Shown: positions 1 to 12,405, counted from the first letter of the stretch. The stretch: 64,000 nt of DNA from Acanthococcus lagerstroemiae (GCA_031841125.1 CM063111.1:43164955-43228954), one strand, 5' to 3'. The notes: generated by a model not told the origin, from the letters alone. Numbers and translations are program-made.

Positions 1-184
1 AATAGCATAAGCTGAATCCGATAGCAAATGTTCTAGTGTTCAATTTACGGGATTTGGTCCTGGTGAATATAGGAGGGAAACTTAGTTTTGAACGAAAGTC
101 AAACTCCATGTGTTTTTCCCATAAGAACGAATGGGAGCTCGTTGCACAGATTCCCCTAATCCAATCAACCTAAAACTTTGTAGG

Positions 185-218
<34 letters not shown>

Positions 219-687
219 ATTTCATATTGGAACCAATTTAGGAGACAAGTCACAGGAAATTCAGAAAAAAAGATCGCCAAAAGTAAATAACAATCACCTT
301 AATGTGTAAAGGAAGTTTTGTGTTCCCCTCAAATATTCCTAACATCCTTCCACCTTACCCTCCCAGACTAGGGTATGCTTATGGGCGTAAATGTGAATGC
401 TTGTGGATAAGGTTCCAATCTGCATTTGCAGGGACGAAACTATGGAGGGGGGGGAGCCCCTTATAATTTGGCAGTCAGCAAATTTTGAAACTGTTCATTT
501 GAATTTTTCATTTTCTAGTAACATCTGTTCGTTTGTTTGTTTATTTTTTTCAATAATTAAGAAATATTTCGATTAAAAATTCGATAAATTAAAAAAAAAT
601 TGTCGGCGATTTTTTAGTTTAAAAATATATCTGCCGGTAAATTTTTCTTCTCCTACCCCCCAAACTGATAGACAAGTTTCGTCTCTG
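1..687. other. AT-rich stretch without a gene
   Basis: No coding signal seen on either strand. A T homopolymer of about 24 bases lies near 187-210, and a short G-run lies near 446-454. Composition resembles the rest of the non-coding window. Confidence 0.5.
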
Positions 688-790
688 AGCGTATGGCGAT
701 GCACGCATGCCATATTGGCTCCCCCCAGACATCGCACCCCAGGCCACGGAAACTACCTTTCAGAGTATTGCAATAGGAAATGGAAATGGA
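688..790 (+). repeat. Short retroposon family, copy a (degenerate)
   Basis: Shares the core CGTATGGCGATGCACGCATG and the following C-rich, GGAAACTACC-type segment with the copies at 1808-1917 and 46702-47054. It is more diverged than either of those and lacks the first dozen bases of the family. No target-site duplication is evident. The overlapping 118-codon open frame at 707-1063 is judged to be chance. Confidence 0.6.
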
Positions 791-799
791 AATTATTTT

Positions 800-1792
800 T
801 CAACATTTATTCTGATTTCTCGGTCATACAGAAGTTTACATTTTAATTTTACCTGGATTTGGACTCATATCGTCATATCACAAATTTTAAATCAAGAAAA
901 TGAAAAAATAGAAATGTTTAGAAAAATAAAAATAACATGTATGTTACAATTGAATTGGTTAGAACAAAAAGGGGGTAAGTCTACTTTTGTTGTTTTTGCT
1001 TTTTTCACGGATCATGGGATATTGAAGTATCGCGGATCTGTTGATGTGGTCGAAATACCGTGAAACAGCTGGGGAAGTGCTTTTGGGCTACATCGCTTTC
1101 TGTAAATTTTTTTTTGTAATAAAATTATTTCAAAAAATGGATTTTTTCCAGAAATTGTTTGAAAATGGTGTATTTTAGTGTAAAAAATAGAAATAAATAA
1201 AAAATTCCGGCCCATCCTCCTATTTTTGCATTTTTATTCCTAAAAAATGCTATTTTCAAAAACGAAATCGCAATTTTCCTATACAGCTTCAGAACTTTTT
1301 TCTTACAAGCAGGGATTTTGCTCGATTGGAATGGGACCAAGACTAAAGTGACCCCTTAACGTCCAGCTACAAAAGGGAGAAGGGGCAATTTCGAGCCGTA
1401 AAACCGGCACAAAAAATCGTTCAGAACCACAAGGGGTCAAGTCCAAAAACTTTGAGCCCCCCAGCTCCGGCCCATCAAAATTTTATTCGACGAGACCGGA
1501 CTTAAGAGTTGTCTCTTGTGACCCTCTCTATCACCACCCTGAAGGAAGTATTTCACGATTTTCAAATTTTCGAATAAAACAGTTTTTTTCGCTTCCTAAA
1601 AGATGCGATTTTTGGACTTGACCCGTTTTTGTTCTAATCGATTCAATTTTAATTGGAATTTTAGAATTCATTGTTTAAGCCCATCGTACATTTCCAATTG
1701 GATTAGATATTGATACATAAATATATTTTATAACATCAAAACAGTGACCAGAGGAACGTACCTTATGTACTATGATGTTGATATTGAAAATC
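800..1792. other. No gene; dispersed low-copy similarity
   Basis: Nothing coding seen. The part around 1400-1690 contains phrases such as TTTTTGGACTTGACCC followed by a GATTCAATT segment. These recur near 44360 and 44760, so it is probably a diverged dispersed repeat of unknown type. Confidence 0.4.
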
Positions 1793-1807
1793 AGATAATA
1801 TAGGCTT

Positions 1808-1917
1808 GGTGTGGTGGGACGTATGGCGATGCACACATGCTAAAGTGGCCCCGAGAAACACCGTACCCCCGGCCCCGGGAACTACCCTTTCGAGTATCGC
1901 ATCAGTGGCCGGAGGGA
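1808..1917 (+). repeat. Short retroposon family, copy b
   Basis: Begins GTGTGGTGGGACG and runs about 110 bp. It is flanked by near-identical direct repeats: AGATAATATAGGCTT ending at 1807, and the same word with a two-base AT insertion at 1918-1934. Direct repeats of about 15 bp are typical of LINE-mobilised retroposons. The 5' end matches the 353-bp copy at 46702-47054 (there on the minus strand), but this copy stops about 240 bp earlier. No convincing tRNA A and B boxes are seen, so the RNA of origin is unknown. Confidence 0.7.
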
Positions 1918-1936
1918 AGATAATATATAGGCTTAG

Positions 1937-3413
1937 TAATTAAGGAAATAATGTCGCTTAGCATATTTGGTCGTTTTATTCTCTGGTCGTTTTGTACAGC
2001 CCATCGATTGGACAACGTCAACAACAATATGAAAATTTATTAAGCTAGGAGCTACAAGCGCACTCAATATTCGCTAATCAACAATCAACTGAGCAGCAAA
2101 CAGGAAAAGATGATGAAATGAAATGAAAATGAAAAGGAACATTCAACCCTAGCGTTGGACATGCTCCGGAAAACGGCTCGGAAAATTTCGTTTCTCACAT
2201 CCCACACACTGTTAAGATTTCACTTCTACCCCAATTCTGGGAGAGCCCTCAGATTCAAAATTCTACTTATAGGTGACAAAGTAACATTTTTTAGAAAGTT
2301 TCGTAAAGTATCGGCTTTCTTGTCCCTCATTTCAAAAATGTTGCCGAGTTTTTATCTGGCCCAGATTTGTACTGCAAAATATGAATTTCACACTCAAAAT
2401 TAGCAAAATTTACGGACTACGTAACAAATTTCAACTTTCTGTCTCACAAATACCAGTAAGTGATTGTGGAAGTATTTTCAACGCTGAATACGATACCGTT
2501 GACCGTTTTTCTCTAGCACGTCTAGTTCTTGAGGAACGTGCGGTTGAAAGTATGAAAAATGCTCAAAATTGTGAACTTTGTGAAGTTACTCTGTATCATT
2601 CTAACAATGACTTGTCAACAGAGACGTAGCGAAGAGTTTTTTCTGGAGGGGCAAAAATTGTTAAATTCCCGACTGACTCAACTCTCCAAATTCCCAAGTG
2701 TAAATAAAAATTTGTTTGTTTTGGCTAAAAGAAAAACCTTTTGATTTGTTGGATTTTCCCAACTTTTGATCCATCTACTCCAACTCTAGCAGGTGCTTGG
2801 AGGGGAGGCAGCCCCCGTGCCCCCTTATTTTAGTCCTTGCTTGTCGAAATAATAATTAAGAGCTTAGACCTTCGTTAATGACTTACTCAATTTGTAGACT
2901 TTTAGTAGCGTTCGTTTTGGAGTGCTGCATATTTTTTGGAAAGACTTTTCATCTGGAAAAAGAGGCTTGAACGCTTCTCTTAAAAAGAGATGTTTAAGAA
3001 ACCTGCAGTGGTCACACTGCTATTCTTTTGTATCTATCTACACGGAAGGGCAATAGAGAATCAGTGTAGCCAAATACAAAACTTTCACAATACGAATGGG
3101 AAATTTCTACGTTATTTTTATACTTCGACTTTCAGAGCTTATAAAAGCCTTTAGGAATCACTTTTTAATTTTGTTAATTTCCACAGAGATGTATGTAAAT
3201 GTATTCTCAGACAAAATCACGCTAATTAAGCAAATAGAACGTATTACAAATTACATTTTCTTGAAGCAAACAAATATGTAATGCTCTTAAGAATTTAAAT
3301 AGTGTTCTTAAGAACTTCCTAAGAACTTAATAACTTAATTCGGACTTAAAGGTCACCTAGGTAGCGCTACCATCCGCAAACGTTTTGTAGGCAGGCAGGC
3401 AGGGGGGGGGGGG
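1937..3413. other. No gene seen
   Basis: Short open frames here have no recognisable similarity. Text around 1936-1975 (TCGCTTAGCAT context) recurs near 8885-8920, indicating an old dispersed repeat. The segment 2621-2830 begins with a GACGTAGCGAAG-like word reminiscent of hAT MITE ends, but no matching other end was found. Confidence 0.4.
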
Positions 3414-3474
3414 TATTTTTATCAGTTTGGGGTGACCGAAATGCGTCGAAGATCACTCCAAACTGATAAGAATA
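3414..3474. repeat. Short imperfect hairpin
   Basis: Two arms of 22 bases, 3414-3435 and 3453-3474, are reverse complements with about two mismatches and are separated by a 17-base loop. The stem contains TATCAGTTTGG. Size is compatible with a pre-miRNA-like fold or the remains of a tiny palindromic MITE. A G/C homopolymer lies just upstream. Confidence 0.55.
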
Positions 3475-4575
3475 CAATGAAAATACTGACAGCGCTGCCA
3501 ACATATGCAACTTAAGTTTAAGTCCGCTGAAAATTTCGCAGAGAACGCTCCTACATGTATGTAATACTATGACACCAAAAAGAAAACTCAATTCATCTCC
3601 CTATTTATTATATCACGTACCAAAACAGCTCGATTTCAGAAATTTTTAAAACTTTAAACTCAAATGTACAACAAATTGAAACGTGCTAGGGGAAAATGGC
3701 AACGGTATCCTAATCAGCATTGAAATGTGCGTTGCGTAGTGTTAACAGAAATGCAGTCAAGTTTTGCTCTTCGTGATCAATTGAGAATCTCAAATTCCAA
3801 AAACCAATGTTAATTCCAATAATAACTTCTCCCCCTTGCAGAACCGTTCAACCTTCTCCGATTCTGCTCAAACTTTGTAAAAATGTGTTTTTTAATTCAC
3901 GAAACCGATCTAAGTGTCCTCCTTTGTAAAATCAAAAGTTGAAAATAAAGACCACCGTAGCGTGTACTACTTTTCATTTCCTACTAGAAGAGGGAAGAAA
4001 ATATATTAGGCCCTCCATGATCCGTGTAGTAAGTAGCATCCTACATCAAGGGATTCATCTCCTCTGAATTCATTTTGATGCAACTTCTCAACTGTCCAGA
4101 AAGTTAAACCCTGCAAATATTGAATCGAGTTCTACGTACAATGTCAAATCAAAGGAATGGCGTTGACTGAATTTAAAGATACACGAAGCACAAATTCTTG
4201 AAGTTTGTAATAAAATTATTACAAACGTAAAGTAAAAAACTAATATAAATATTTTGGAATTTACGTCTTTCATGTCTAGGATGAAAGAAATATCCTTATT
4301 CTAAAGTTGATACACGAATAAATTAAGAACTGGTAAGTATGGTACTCACAAAATATGAATTCTATGACGTCGAGCATTGATCAAAGGTAACTTACCTGAA
4401 ACAAAAACCAAAATACTCAAATTAAACAAAATTGGTAATAAATATGACTAATCTGAAATCGAAGTACAGGCACTAGCGGCGAAAATGCGATAGAACTTCC
4501 TAAAATATAAATTCAGTTACGATGATTACTACATTTTGGACGTATGTCTTCGAATTGATATGTATTATTTAATGC
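3475..4575. other. No gene seen
   Basis: AT-rich, unique-looking DNA. Open frames on the minus strand near 3367-3591 and 4088-4273 show no domain or codon pattern that would support a gene. Confidence 0.45.
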
Positions 4576-4579
4576 TAGT

Positions 4580-5545
4580 CCCTTTCATACCAAAGCCTGA
4601 AGGGTCGGAAGGAGAATGAAAAAAAACCCAGAAATGAATTCAGCAACCTATGAAACCCTACTTTCTACACAAGCAATGTAAAAATTTGAGTAATCGCGAA
4701 ATAGCCCCTTGTGGAGCCTGAAGGTTCAGGGGAAGGGAGAAAGAAACCTAAAAACGGATACAGGGGCTCAGAAAGCCCTACTAACAATGTAAAGACCGTA
4801 CAAATTGAGGAATTTGAGTACTTGAATATTACAGGGGAGTAGAGAGGAGCCTTAAAGGTGAAGAAAAGGGGGACATGCCCTTTGAAACGGATTCAGTGAA
4901 CAAAAATTACTATCGACGTACAGAACTAGGAAATCGGGGAAACTGAGTACCTGAATATTAATTCTCTGTGGAGCCTGAAAGATTAAAGGAAAATGCGAGA
5001 AAGAACTCCTGAAATCGATTACTTAGTAACCCGAGAAACTCTACTATCGGTGTAAAGAACTCGGAAATTGAGGGAAATTAGGAGACTGTAGGGTTGGGGG
5101 AGGGGAGGAAAAAAACCAGCAAAGAATTCAGGGACTCAGAAAGCTCTTCTAGTAACATGAAGAATTTGGAAATCGTAGAAATTTAGGTACATGAATATTA
5201 GACCACTGAGGAGCTTCAAAACTGGATGGGAGAGGCAAATGGCCTTTGAAACGGATTCAAAGACCCAACAAAAATGTACTATCAACGTAAAGAACTTGGA
5301 AATCAGGGAAACTCTAGTACCTGAAAATTAATGAAGGGTTCAAGGAAGAGGAAAAAGAACTCTTGAAATCGATTTAGTAACCCAAGAAACCGTGTACAAT
5401 CGATATAAAGAACTCGGAGTCGAGGGAAATTAGAGTAACTGAAAATTAGCTCCCCGTGGAGCATGTTGAGGGGAGAGGGGAAATAATCTTTAAAATGAAT
5501 TCAGCGACTCTTGAAACACTCACTGGAAAAATAAAATGATTTCTA
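4580..5545. repeat. Degenerate tandem satellite, ~122-bp unit, about 8 copies
   Basis: The landmark GTGGAGCCTGAAGG (and variants) returns at about 4594, 4713, 4848, 4969, 5087, 5209, 5335 and 5457, a spacing of 113-134 bp centred on 122. Each unit also contains a GGATTCAGTAACCC-like segment, a CTACTATCGACGTAAAGAAC-like segment and a GGAAATTGAGTACCTGAATA-like segment in the same order. Copies are strongly diverged from one another. The array abuts the LINE that begins near 5540. Related units occur at 47330-47690. Confidence 0.85.
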
Positions 5546-7115
5546 GTTTTAAGAGAGAATTAAGAAAAGAAATAGACCTGATCACATCTATGATAGACAA
5601 ACAAAGAAAGAAGATATACACGAGGTCAAATAACAGATATACCACATAATTCTTTAACGAACTGTATAAAACTGGGACAAGAGGTAGGGGGAAAACCCAA
5701 ATTAAAAACAGAAGAGGGAAAAGGAAATAAACGAAGAGGGGGTTCCAAGAATTCTAGGAAAAGAGGTGGAAACCATAATGAATAAAATAAAAACAGGCAG
5801 AATAGGAGGACCGGATCTGATTGAAAATAAGCTACTAAAAACCGTTTTAGACTCCGAACAGGGGAGGGAACAAGCAGGTTTTAGAAAAGATAGGTCAACA
5901 ATCGATCATATCTTCGTAATAAACCAAATAATAGAAAGATCTAACGAATACAACCTAGAAACTTTCCTTCTCTTCACTGACTTTTAGAAAGCCTTCGACA
6001 CGGTGGAGCACAACTTCCCAAGGGGGGCTTTGGAGAAACAGGGAATAAACCCAAAATACACCAGAATTATCAAAAATATATATGAACGGGCCGAAATCTA
6101 CGCAAAGATGGATAAGGTGGGGAAAAGATTCAAAATCAAGAGAGGGGTAAGGCAAGGCGACTCATTCTCCCCCAGTGTATTTAATAACACGTTAGAGGAA
6201 ATTTTCCGGGGACTGAATTGGGAACGGAAAGGGATAAGAATAGTTGGAGAATATTTAAAAAATTTAAAATTCACGGACGATGTGGTGGTTATAGCTAATT
6301 CAGTAGAAGAAATACAAGTAGGAGAAAGAAGAGTAGTATTAAAAAAGCAAAAAGGAGAGGCTGGAAATCAATTGGGAAAAAACGATACTGTTAACAAATA
6401 GGAAGATGGAAACAGCAGGAACAATTGGGGGAACACAAGTTAAAAGAATGGGTTAAGTAACATATCTGGGCCAAATAATATCTTTCAAAAATAGAAGGGA
6501 TAAGGAATTGAACATGAGAATAAAGAAAGGGTGGAAAAGCTGTTGGGGCTAGAAGAGATTTATAAGGGGAAATGGAGCAAAAATTAAAAACAAAGATATG
6601 GGAAAGAAGTACAAGTCCAGTCCCCACATATGGTATCCAAACCTGGACCTTGACTAAGACGGAAATTAATAGATTAGGAAATACATGAAAAGCAATGGCG
6701 AGAAGTATGTTAAAAGTAAAAAGGAATGATAGGATAAAAAATATAGTAATAAGGGAAAAACTGGATTAATTAGGATACAATACTGCATCAAGAAACTTAA
6801 ATGGAAATATGCGGGACATATTATCAGGCAAAGAGGAGGAAGATGTGAAAGGAAAGTGCAGGAATGGGTGCCATATGGGAAGAAAAAATCGGTGGAAGGC
6901 CAGTGACGCACTGGTGTGATGAGTTTAAAAAAGAAGGAGGGCCATTATGGTGAAGGGAATCGGCCATCCGAAGAAACTGGAGATACGTCGGAGAGGCCTA
7001 TGCCCAAAAATACGGTGAGGTGATACCGGGGAGAGGGAACACCTACCCCTGACTTAACCATAAGAGATATTAAGAAATGACTGTGTCGTCGGCTTATTAA
7101 AAATAAATAATATAA
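5540..7115 (+). mobile_element. Non-LTR retrotransposon (LINE) remnant with broken reverse transcriptase
   Basis: Conceptual translation shows the order expected of a LINE reverse transcriptase. A GFRKDRSTIDHIF-type segment (about 5876-5920) comes first, then FTDF followed by an in-frame amber stop at 5985-5987 where family members carry Lys before KAFDTV. Next are RGVRQGDSFSP (about 6143-6175) and KFTDDVVV (about 6268-6291), where the canonical F-A-D-D has Thr for Ala. After further stops and frameshifts, the C-terminal signature GGRPVTHWCDEF and RNWRYVGEAYAQKYGE follow (about 6891-7015). The first two RT segments share one frame. An internal gap or rearrangement precedes 5766, and no endonuclease domain is seen. 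The 3' end is near 7115 in an AATAAATAATA context. Inactive copy; clade not assigned. Confidence 0.88.
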
Positions 7116-8195
7116 AGGCTTCTCTAGCCACTGAAGATCAAATCTAAAAAATAAATAATCCCCATAAGAAATTCTTCCCCACACGACATGGGTTAACTTT
7201 TTCCAGTTTTGTTCAAAGTTTGTAGACATTTTCTTCTCCAACATTTGGAACCAATTTAGGCGGTGGCTTATTACAAAGTCAAAAGTCGAAAATAAGGACC
7301 ACCCTATTGTTCTAGTCATAAGCTAACATTTGAACATTTGAAGTCCAGAGACTGACACAACATGGATCGACGTTAAACCTTCAAGTAAAGTATTGAAATA
7401 GCGGCCTATAGCTCCTAATTTTGGTTAGTTAATTTAGTTATTATTATTATTATTTTTCAAAATTAGCAGAAAACCTCTAATTTGATCTTTTTTTTTTAAA
7501 TTTTATTTATTTTCAAGGGCTTGAATGAAGCCTCCCCTCCCTTTTCGACAATCATCCAAGGACAATTTTGGGCATCCCCCTCCCCAATTATCATGGTTAA
7601 GAAAATGTTGATAGATCAAACAAAATTTGTTCACTTTGTGCTCTCATTTAGGTTTCGAGATTCTACCCAAGTCGTTATAAAAAGGGACCCATTTATCGGC
7701 CCACAAAGGTAATGTTGAATTCACGAAAAAAAATATGCTGTTTGCACGAAATATATAAATGACAAGCGCAGTAACAACAACGAAACAGAAAAAGAAAGAG
7801 TTTGAAGAAAAAATTAAACTTCTGAACGCAATATAATTATTCATTTACACGATAAAATAAAATACGCCCGGAATTGTAATACCTTCTACATACAATGAAA
7901 AAAAAGACACGGTATTACTGCGCCCAAAATAGAAAGTTTGAACTCTCGGCCTACATCATAATTACCAAAAATTTACAATTTTGTACAAATTAATGTCAAA
8001 ATCAAATTTTGGACCTATGAAAATCTATGAATCGATTCTCCCCCTCCTCAGAAGCCACAATTTTAGATTAAGAGCCAAACCGATATCAAAAACGAATTCG
8101 TTGGCTTCGAAACTCCTCGATGATCTCGATGGGGTCATTCGCATAAGTAATAGGTCTAAAAATTCCTAATGTACTATAATAAAGGGTAATTTGTA
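7116..8195. other. No gene; ATT microsatellite
   Basis: A short (ATT)n run lies at about 7438-7456. Two short frames overlap around 7521-7844 on opposite strands, without any family resemblance. Confidence 0.45.
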
Positions 8196-8290
8196 CACGC
8201 CCCTCTTTTTTTTTTTTTTTTTGCTCTCAATCCGAGCCCTTGAACCCGCCCTTTCGAGCATTACCTCAGAGCTCCCCTCTATAGCGTTTC
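8196..8290 (-). repeat. 3' part of a tRNA-derived SINE (family S1)
   Basis: On the plus strand, CCCTTTCGAGCATTACCTCA and the adjoining GAGCCCTTGAACCCG match the distal part of the 217-bp SINE at 56020-56236. A T tract (about 8203-8221 on plus) sits where that SINE's A-rich 3' end would be. The tRNA-like head is missing, so this is a truncated copy. Confidence 0.65.
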
Positions 8291-9213
8291 TAAAGTACTT
8301 AAGAAAAAATTCTTGGAAAAGTGGATCCCTGTTAAGCTCATGTGTCTCCTATCTCCACGAGTATGTACGTTATCCGCGATGACGATTAATTTTTGTGTTT
8401 AAACAACATATAATATACCTACCGTATGCAAGTCATTTCGTGATATCGATTTTAAAACTCGTCATCTAAACTTTTTTTTTCGTGGCTTCACGTTTCGTTC
8501 AATCATACTTTTTATTTCGTGCTATTTAATACTTCCCTTATAAAAAATGTTACGAGCTGTGATGGAATTTTCGTATTGAGTGACCCTACTCCCCGCCATT
8601 TTGACACTAGATACGGTTTTCGAGAAGTCAATTTTGATCACTTCTAGAGCCCAGTTTTGGTTTTTAAAGCACAAGCCGGGAATCTCAGAGAAAGCTGATA
8701 AAACGTTCAAATTTAGACCCAGAAAATCCCTAATCTAGTACTCAACTCAATTTTCCAAGAAATGTCAACTTTGATTATTTCAAAAGCCAATTTTGACTTT
8801 CGGAGTTAAGTTGCTGTTTGATAAGGAAACTGATAAGTTTTCGTATTTGGCAACATGAAAAACTACCTACTCCCATTATGGTAAGTAGCTAAGGGAATTA
8901 ATTTCGCTTAGCATAAGGTACCTCTGTTTTTTGACTGTTCTGTCTTTTTTGTCTATTTTTTTATTTATTTGCACTTCTGTTTTTTTTAATTATTATTTTT
9001 TTAAATACTATTTTTTAACCTATTTTTCATCCATAGGTACTCTTATGTTTTCATTTTCCCGTAATTATACAAATTCTGAGAATCAATTAATTAATTTTCT
9101 TCTGCTTTTGATATTCACGAATTTTGTGATAAACATTCTACATAATATCCGTTTTTTATCACTTGACATTGATTAAAATTTGATACATTCAAAATTAATG
9201 GAAAATAAAATAG
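8291..9213. other. No gene seen
   Basis: Contains degenerate phrases (GAAGTCAATTTTGATCAC, AAGCCAATTTTGACTTT) of the dispersed satellite-like family that is clearer at 51360-52080 and in the foldback arms. T-rich from 8925 to 9020. Confidence 0.4.
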
Positions 9214-9300
9214 TAATAGTGACATAAATAAAGATCAGTTATTCTCAAAATTACTTTGGTTCAGTCTAAATAATGTCATATCTAAGTTTATGTCACATTA
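9214..9300. repeat. Small inverted-repeat element (MITE-like)
   Basis: The word TAATAGTGACATAAA at 9214-9228 is mirrored by TTTATGTCACATTA at 9287-9300 (one base difference), enclosing 58 bp of AT-rich DNA. Could be a tiny Tc1/mariner-type MITE or a chance palindrome; no target duplication was confirmed. Confidence 0.4.
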
Positions 9301-11377
9301 GGTAAGGACAAGGCAATGCTGTTATAAAAGTAGGAGAAAAATACTCAAGTGTTGAAGAAATAATTTTAATGGTTGTCACTCTTCTTCATAACGTTCTACT
9401 TACAAAATGGCCTAGAAAAATTAAAACATAAATATATTTTCACTGAAATAATTAAGTTTGAAAGTTTAAAATGCATTTTCCTAACAACTGTAAAAACTGA
9501 GATATCATATTCTTGTTGCTAATGAGCGAATATGGTGCTCACGGTTTTCAGTAATGCAGTGTTACTCATAGTCCAATACAACATAGAGAACGAAATACTG
9601 TTTGTTTCCTTTTGAAAGTTTTTTGCGATTATATCATTTTCTGTTTTGAAGATTGCTATTTATAGAATACAAGACCCCATTATCTCTATCGAGCTTAAAT
9701 GATCACATCTTCGAAGTTAAACTTCATCTCGAATGCTTTCATTACAATTTTAATCACGCCTGTCGATTAAGAACCATCTGCAAAAGCGTTACATCGATAA
9801 CGATAAGGTTTCAATCATAACTGATTTCCCTCATTTGAGGTAAATAAAGAGTCGATGAAGGAAGCCGCCTACGCGTTGCGTATCCATTCTCTTCGTCCCC
9901 GACCGCTGAAACTTGAAACCTTAATCATCCGGAGTACAAAACAAATTTGAAGGCCTCGAGAATATTACACTCTTACGCCCAACGAATATGCCCTTTTTTC
10001 CAAATACGTCTACGTATAATTAAGGTACCATTATACAATCCACCTTTATTGCTGGAGCCCGTCTATGCTCAGTAATTGTATAGCCTGGCTGACTTCTTTT
10101 TGAATACGAAATAAAATTCACTCAAGATTAATATACCAACCCGGCGAAGGCAGCAAGAGTAATTTCGTTTACAAAGAGTCTTCACAGTCTACCGCGCGTA
10201 TATCTTTCATCGTGTGCGCAATCGATACTTTTTAATTTTCGGGCCTCCTTCGTAACGGCAATTTCATCCGAGTTTAGTCCTCATACGAATTACAGATTAA
10301 TTTTCATTCCAATCGATACCGCCCTAGACCTTGACAATTTTCCCCGGTCTCGTACGTCTAACTTTCACTTGTAATGAGGGAATTCCTGAATCACCGGCGT
10401 AGGAACGGGATGGAGGTGTCAGAATTCTCTCCCCTCAATACTGTTGAAAAGAGCATTTCAGAATATACATATTTTAGCGCATTAATTACTGACCCCAATT
10501 TAAAACCTCCCCTCCAGGCTGAGACCGTCTTACGCCAGTGTCCTGAGTCGAGTAGCATACACTTTTTAAATTTGAATCAGCGAAATCAGCTAGTTTTTCA
10601 ACTATCACTGATTCTGATCAACATATATACACCCTCCGAATCAGCGCACATACCGTGATTTAAATCAGTGATCACGTGATGGGTATACTTATAGCTAAGA
10701 AACCAATGAATTCCGCTTATTTAAATTTAGAGAGATATTTCGCAATTTCATCGCGATATCGATTCAAAAAATTTATTCTGCCTAATTGGCGGATTTCTGT
10801 ATTGGAAAACGAGATTATAATTCGAATGACCCGGCCTTTACTCCCGTTTCCTCAGTCGTCGCACTTGATACAATATAATAATTTATTTCCGCCTGAACTC
10901 TGTTTAGTTTTCTTTCCACTTAGATTTTTAATTAATTTTTTTCCGCAGTTTTTACAATTGATGTAGACCTCCCGCGACGTCAAAGCGGGTTTTAGTTTTT
11001 ATTTTTTTGCGAACGAAATTCGCATGGCGACCAGGAAAATGAATTTCTCGTAACTCGCGCGCGAATCCCGCCGATTCTTTTTAATTACGAAAAGCTCCTT
11101 AAATGTCGATTCGCCACGATTTTTTTCAACACGAACTGGCTCGAGGTAACATCGATATTTTAAGATACGGACGCTTCAACCCTGGGCCCAGCAGAGCTTT
11201 CTAATGCCCCGGATAACGTTTCGAAAAAGCTTATCACAGTTGTGCCTGCAGATTCATGTTCCGCAATTCTTCCTACTCCCTATTACGCTTTTTGGATAGA
11301 AAACCTAACAAATGAAGGCACTACATATCTCCGATGAAGTTGGCAATTTAAATTACGGGTTCATTGTGGAAGGGGAC
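9301..11377. other. No gene seen; CpG-richer unique-looking DNA
   Basis: From about 9700 to 11250 the sequence is visibly richer in CG dinucleotides (many TCG, CGA and ACG words) and free of the repeats that fill neighbouring kilobases. This is compatible with older, constrained or regulatory intronic/intergenic DNA. No exon with both splice sites and a convincing frame was identified. Confidence 0.45.
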
Positions 11378-11385
11378 GTGATGTG

Positions 11386-11566
11386 CAGGCCTGTGCAGAG
11401 AGGGGGGAAAGGGGGTTTCCCCCGGGCCCGAGTTTTTTTGAGGGGGCCTGCCAAGGCTAAAAAATCCGCCTTTACAAAAAGGGCCCTAAAAAACATTGTT
11501 TTTTTTTGCTCTTACCGACTTTTTACACCCCCCCCCCAGGGCCCGGATTTCCTCTGCACAGCCCTG
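11386..11566. mobile_element. hAT-type MITE, 181 bp
   Basis: Ends CAGGCCTGTGCAGAG and (reverse complement of the right end) CAGGGCTGTGCAGAG are terminal inverted repeats. An exact 8-bp direct repeat GTGATGTG flanks it at 11378-11385 and 11567-11574, the hallmark target duplication of hAT transposition. The interior is G/C-homopolymer-rich and non-coding. Confidence 0.9.
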
Positions 11567-11689
11567 GTGATGTGCCACAAAATCATCTCAGATCTAAACT
11601 TTAGAAACACAGGCATCACCGCACAAATTGACGATGGAACTGAGAAACCGTGGTAGTCATAGCAAGAATTGTTTTTCCATATCAGGTAG

Positions 11690-11785
11690 TGATGTTAATA
11701 TCAAAGAATTTTTAATATCGATATTATCGATAATTTCGTTTGCCAATATCGATACTTATCGATACATCGATGTTTTCTTCACTGA
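11690..11785. promoter_or_regulatory. Cluster of ATCGAT / TATCGATA words
   Basis: About six ATCGAT cores fall within roughly 75 bp (about 11708-11782), several as AATATCGATA or TTATCGATA. TATCGATA is the established insect DRE/BEAF-type promoter and boundary motif, so this could be a regulatory cluster. A related ATATCGATAATAT-rich stretch at 54130-54245 argues that it may instead be the interior of a dispersed repeat. Confidence 0.35.
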
Positions 11786-11828
11786 TTCAAAAAAGTCGCA
11801 GGAATGCTAATGTAGTGTAGTGTAATAA

Positions 11829-12405
11829 CTCGTGGCTTGAGTTACAAATTGTTCGATGGCCAATGACCATGAACGACTAAAAAATGTCGAATACTATTAA
11901 ATCCATCCAAAAACAACAGAATCTGATCCGGAAAGATCAAATTAGACCAACATTGACCAAAAAGAACCCAACTCAAATTGACCGCACAAGAAGAAGTCAA
12001 GTACAGAAATTACCCTCGTAACCGAAATCAGTGGCCTCGAAAACCTATAAATCGATTCCTATTTCATTTTTATTCGTCATACTCCCTCTCCCATTTCGGA
12101 ACCTTACTTCGAGGGGTAAGGGTTTCCAAAGGTAAGGGAGTCTTTCATGCATTGTGTCACGATAATTTCGAGAAAACTGGGATTTTTAGTAATTTTTCTC
12201 CTTTCAGCTTTTAGTCTTTACTGATATGAGACAAAACCCTTCCATAAATCGCAGGTTAAACTTCACCTTTCTCGAGGGTTGAGTTACAATATTGTTCGAT
12301 GAACTAGTAACCATAAACGATCAGAACATGTCGCAAACTATTAAATTCATCCAAAAACAACCAAATCTGATCAAAAAAGATCGAAGTTGACCAACATTGC
12401 CAAGT
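11829..12405. repeat. Direct duplication of ~135 bp, offset ~442 bp
   Basis: The segment beginning CTTGAGTTACAAATTGTTCG (11836) returns as GTTGAGTTACAATATTGTTCG (12278). Both continue through CCAAAAACAAC and GATCTGATC-type words. The DNA after both copies is rich in GACCAAA-like decamers, giving a cryptic simple repeat from about 11940 to 12660. Confidence 0.65.
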
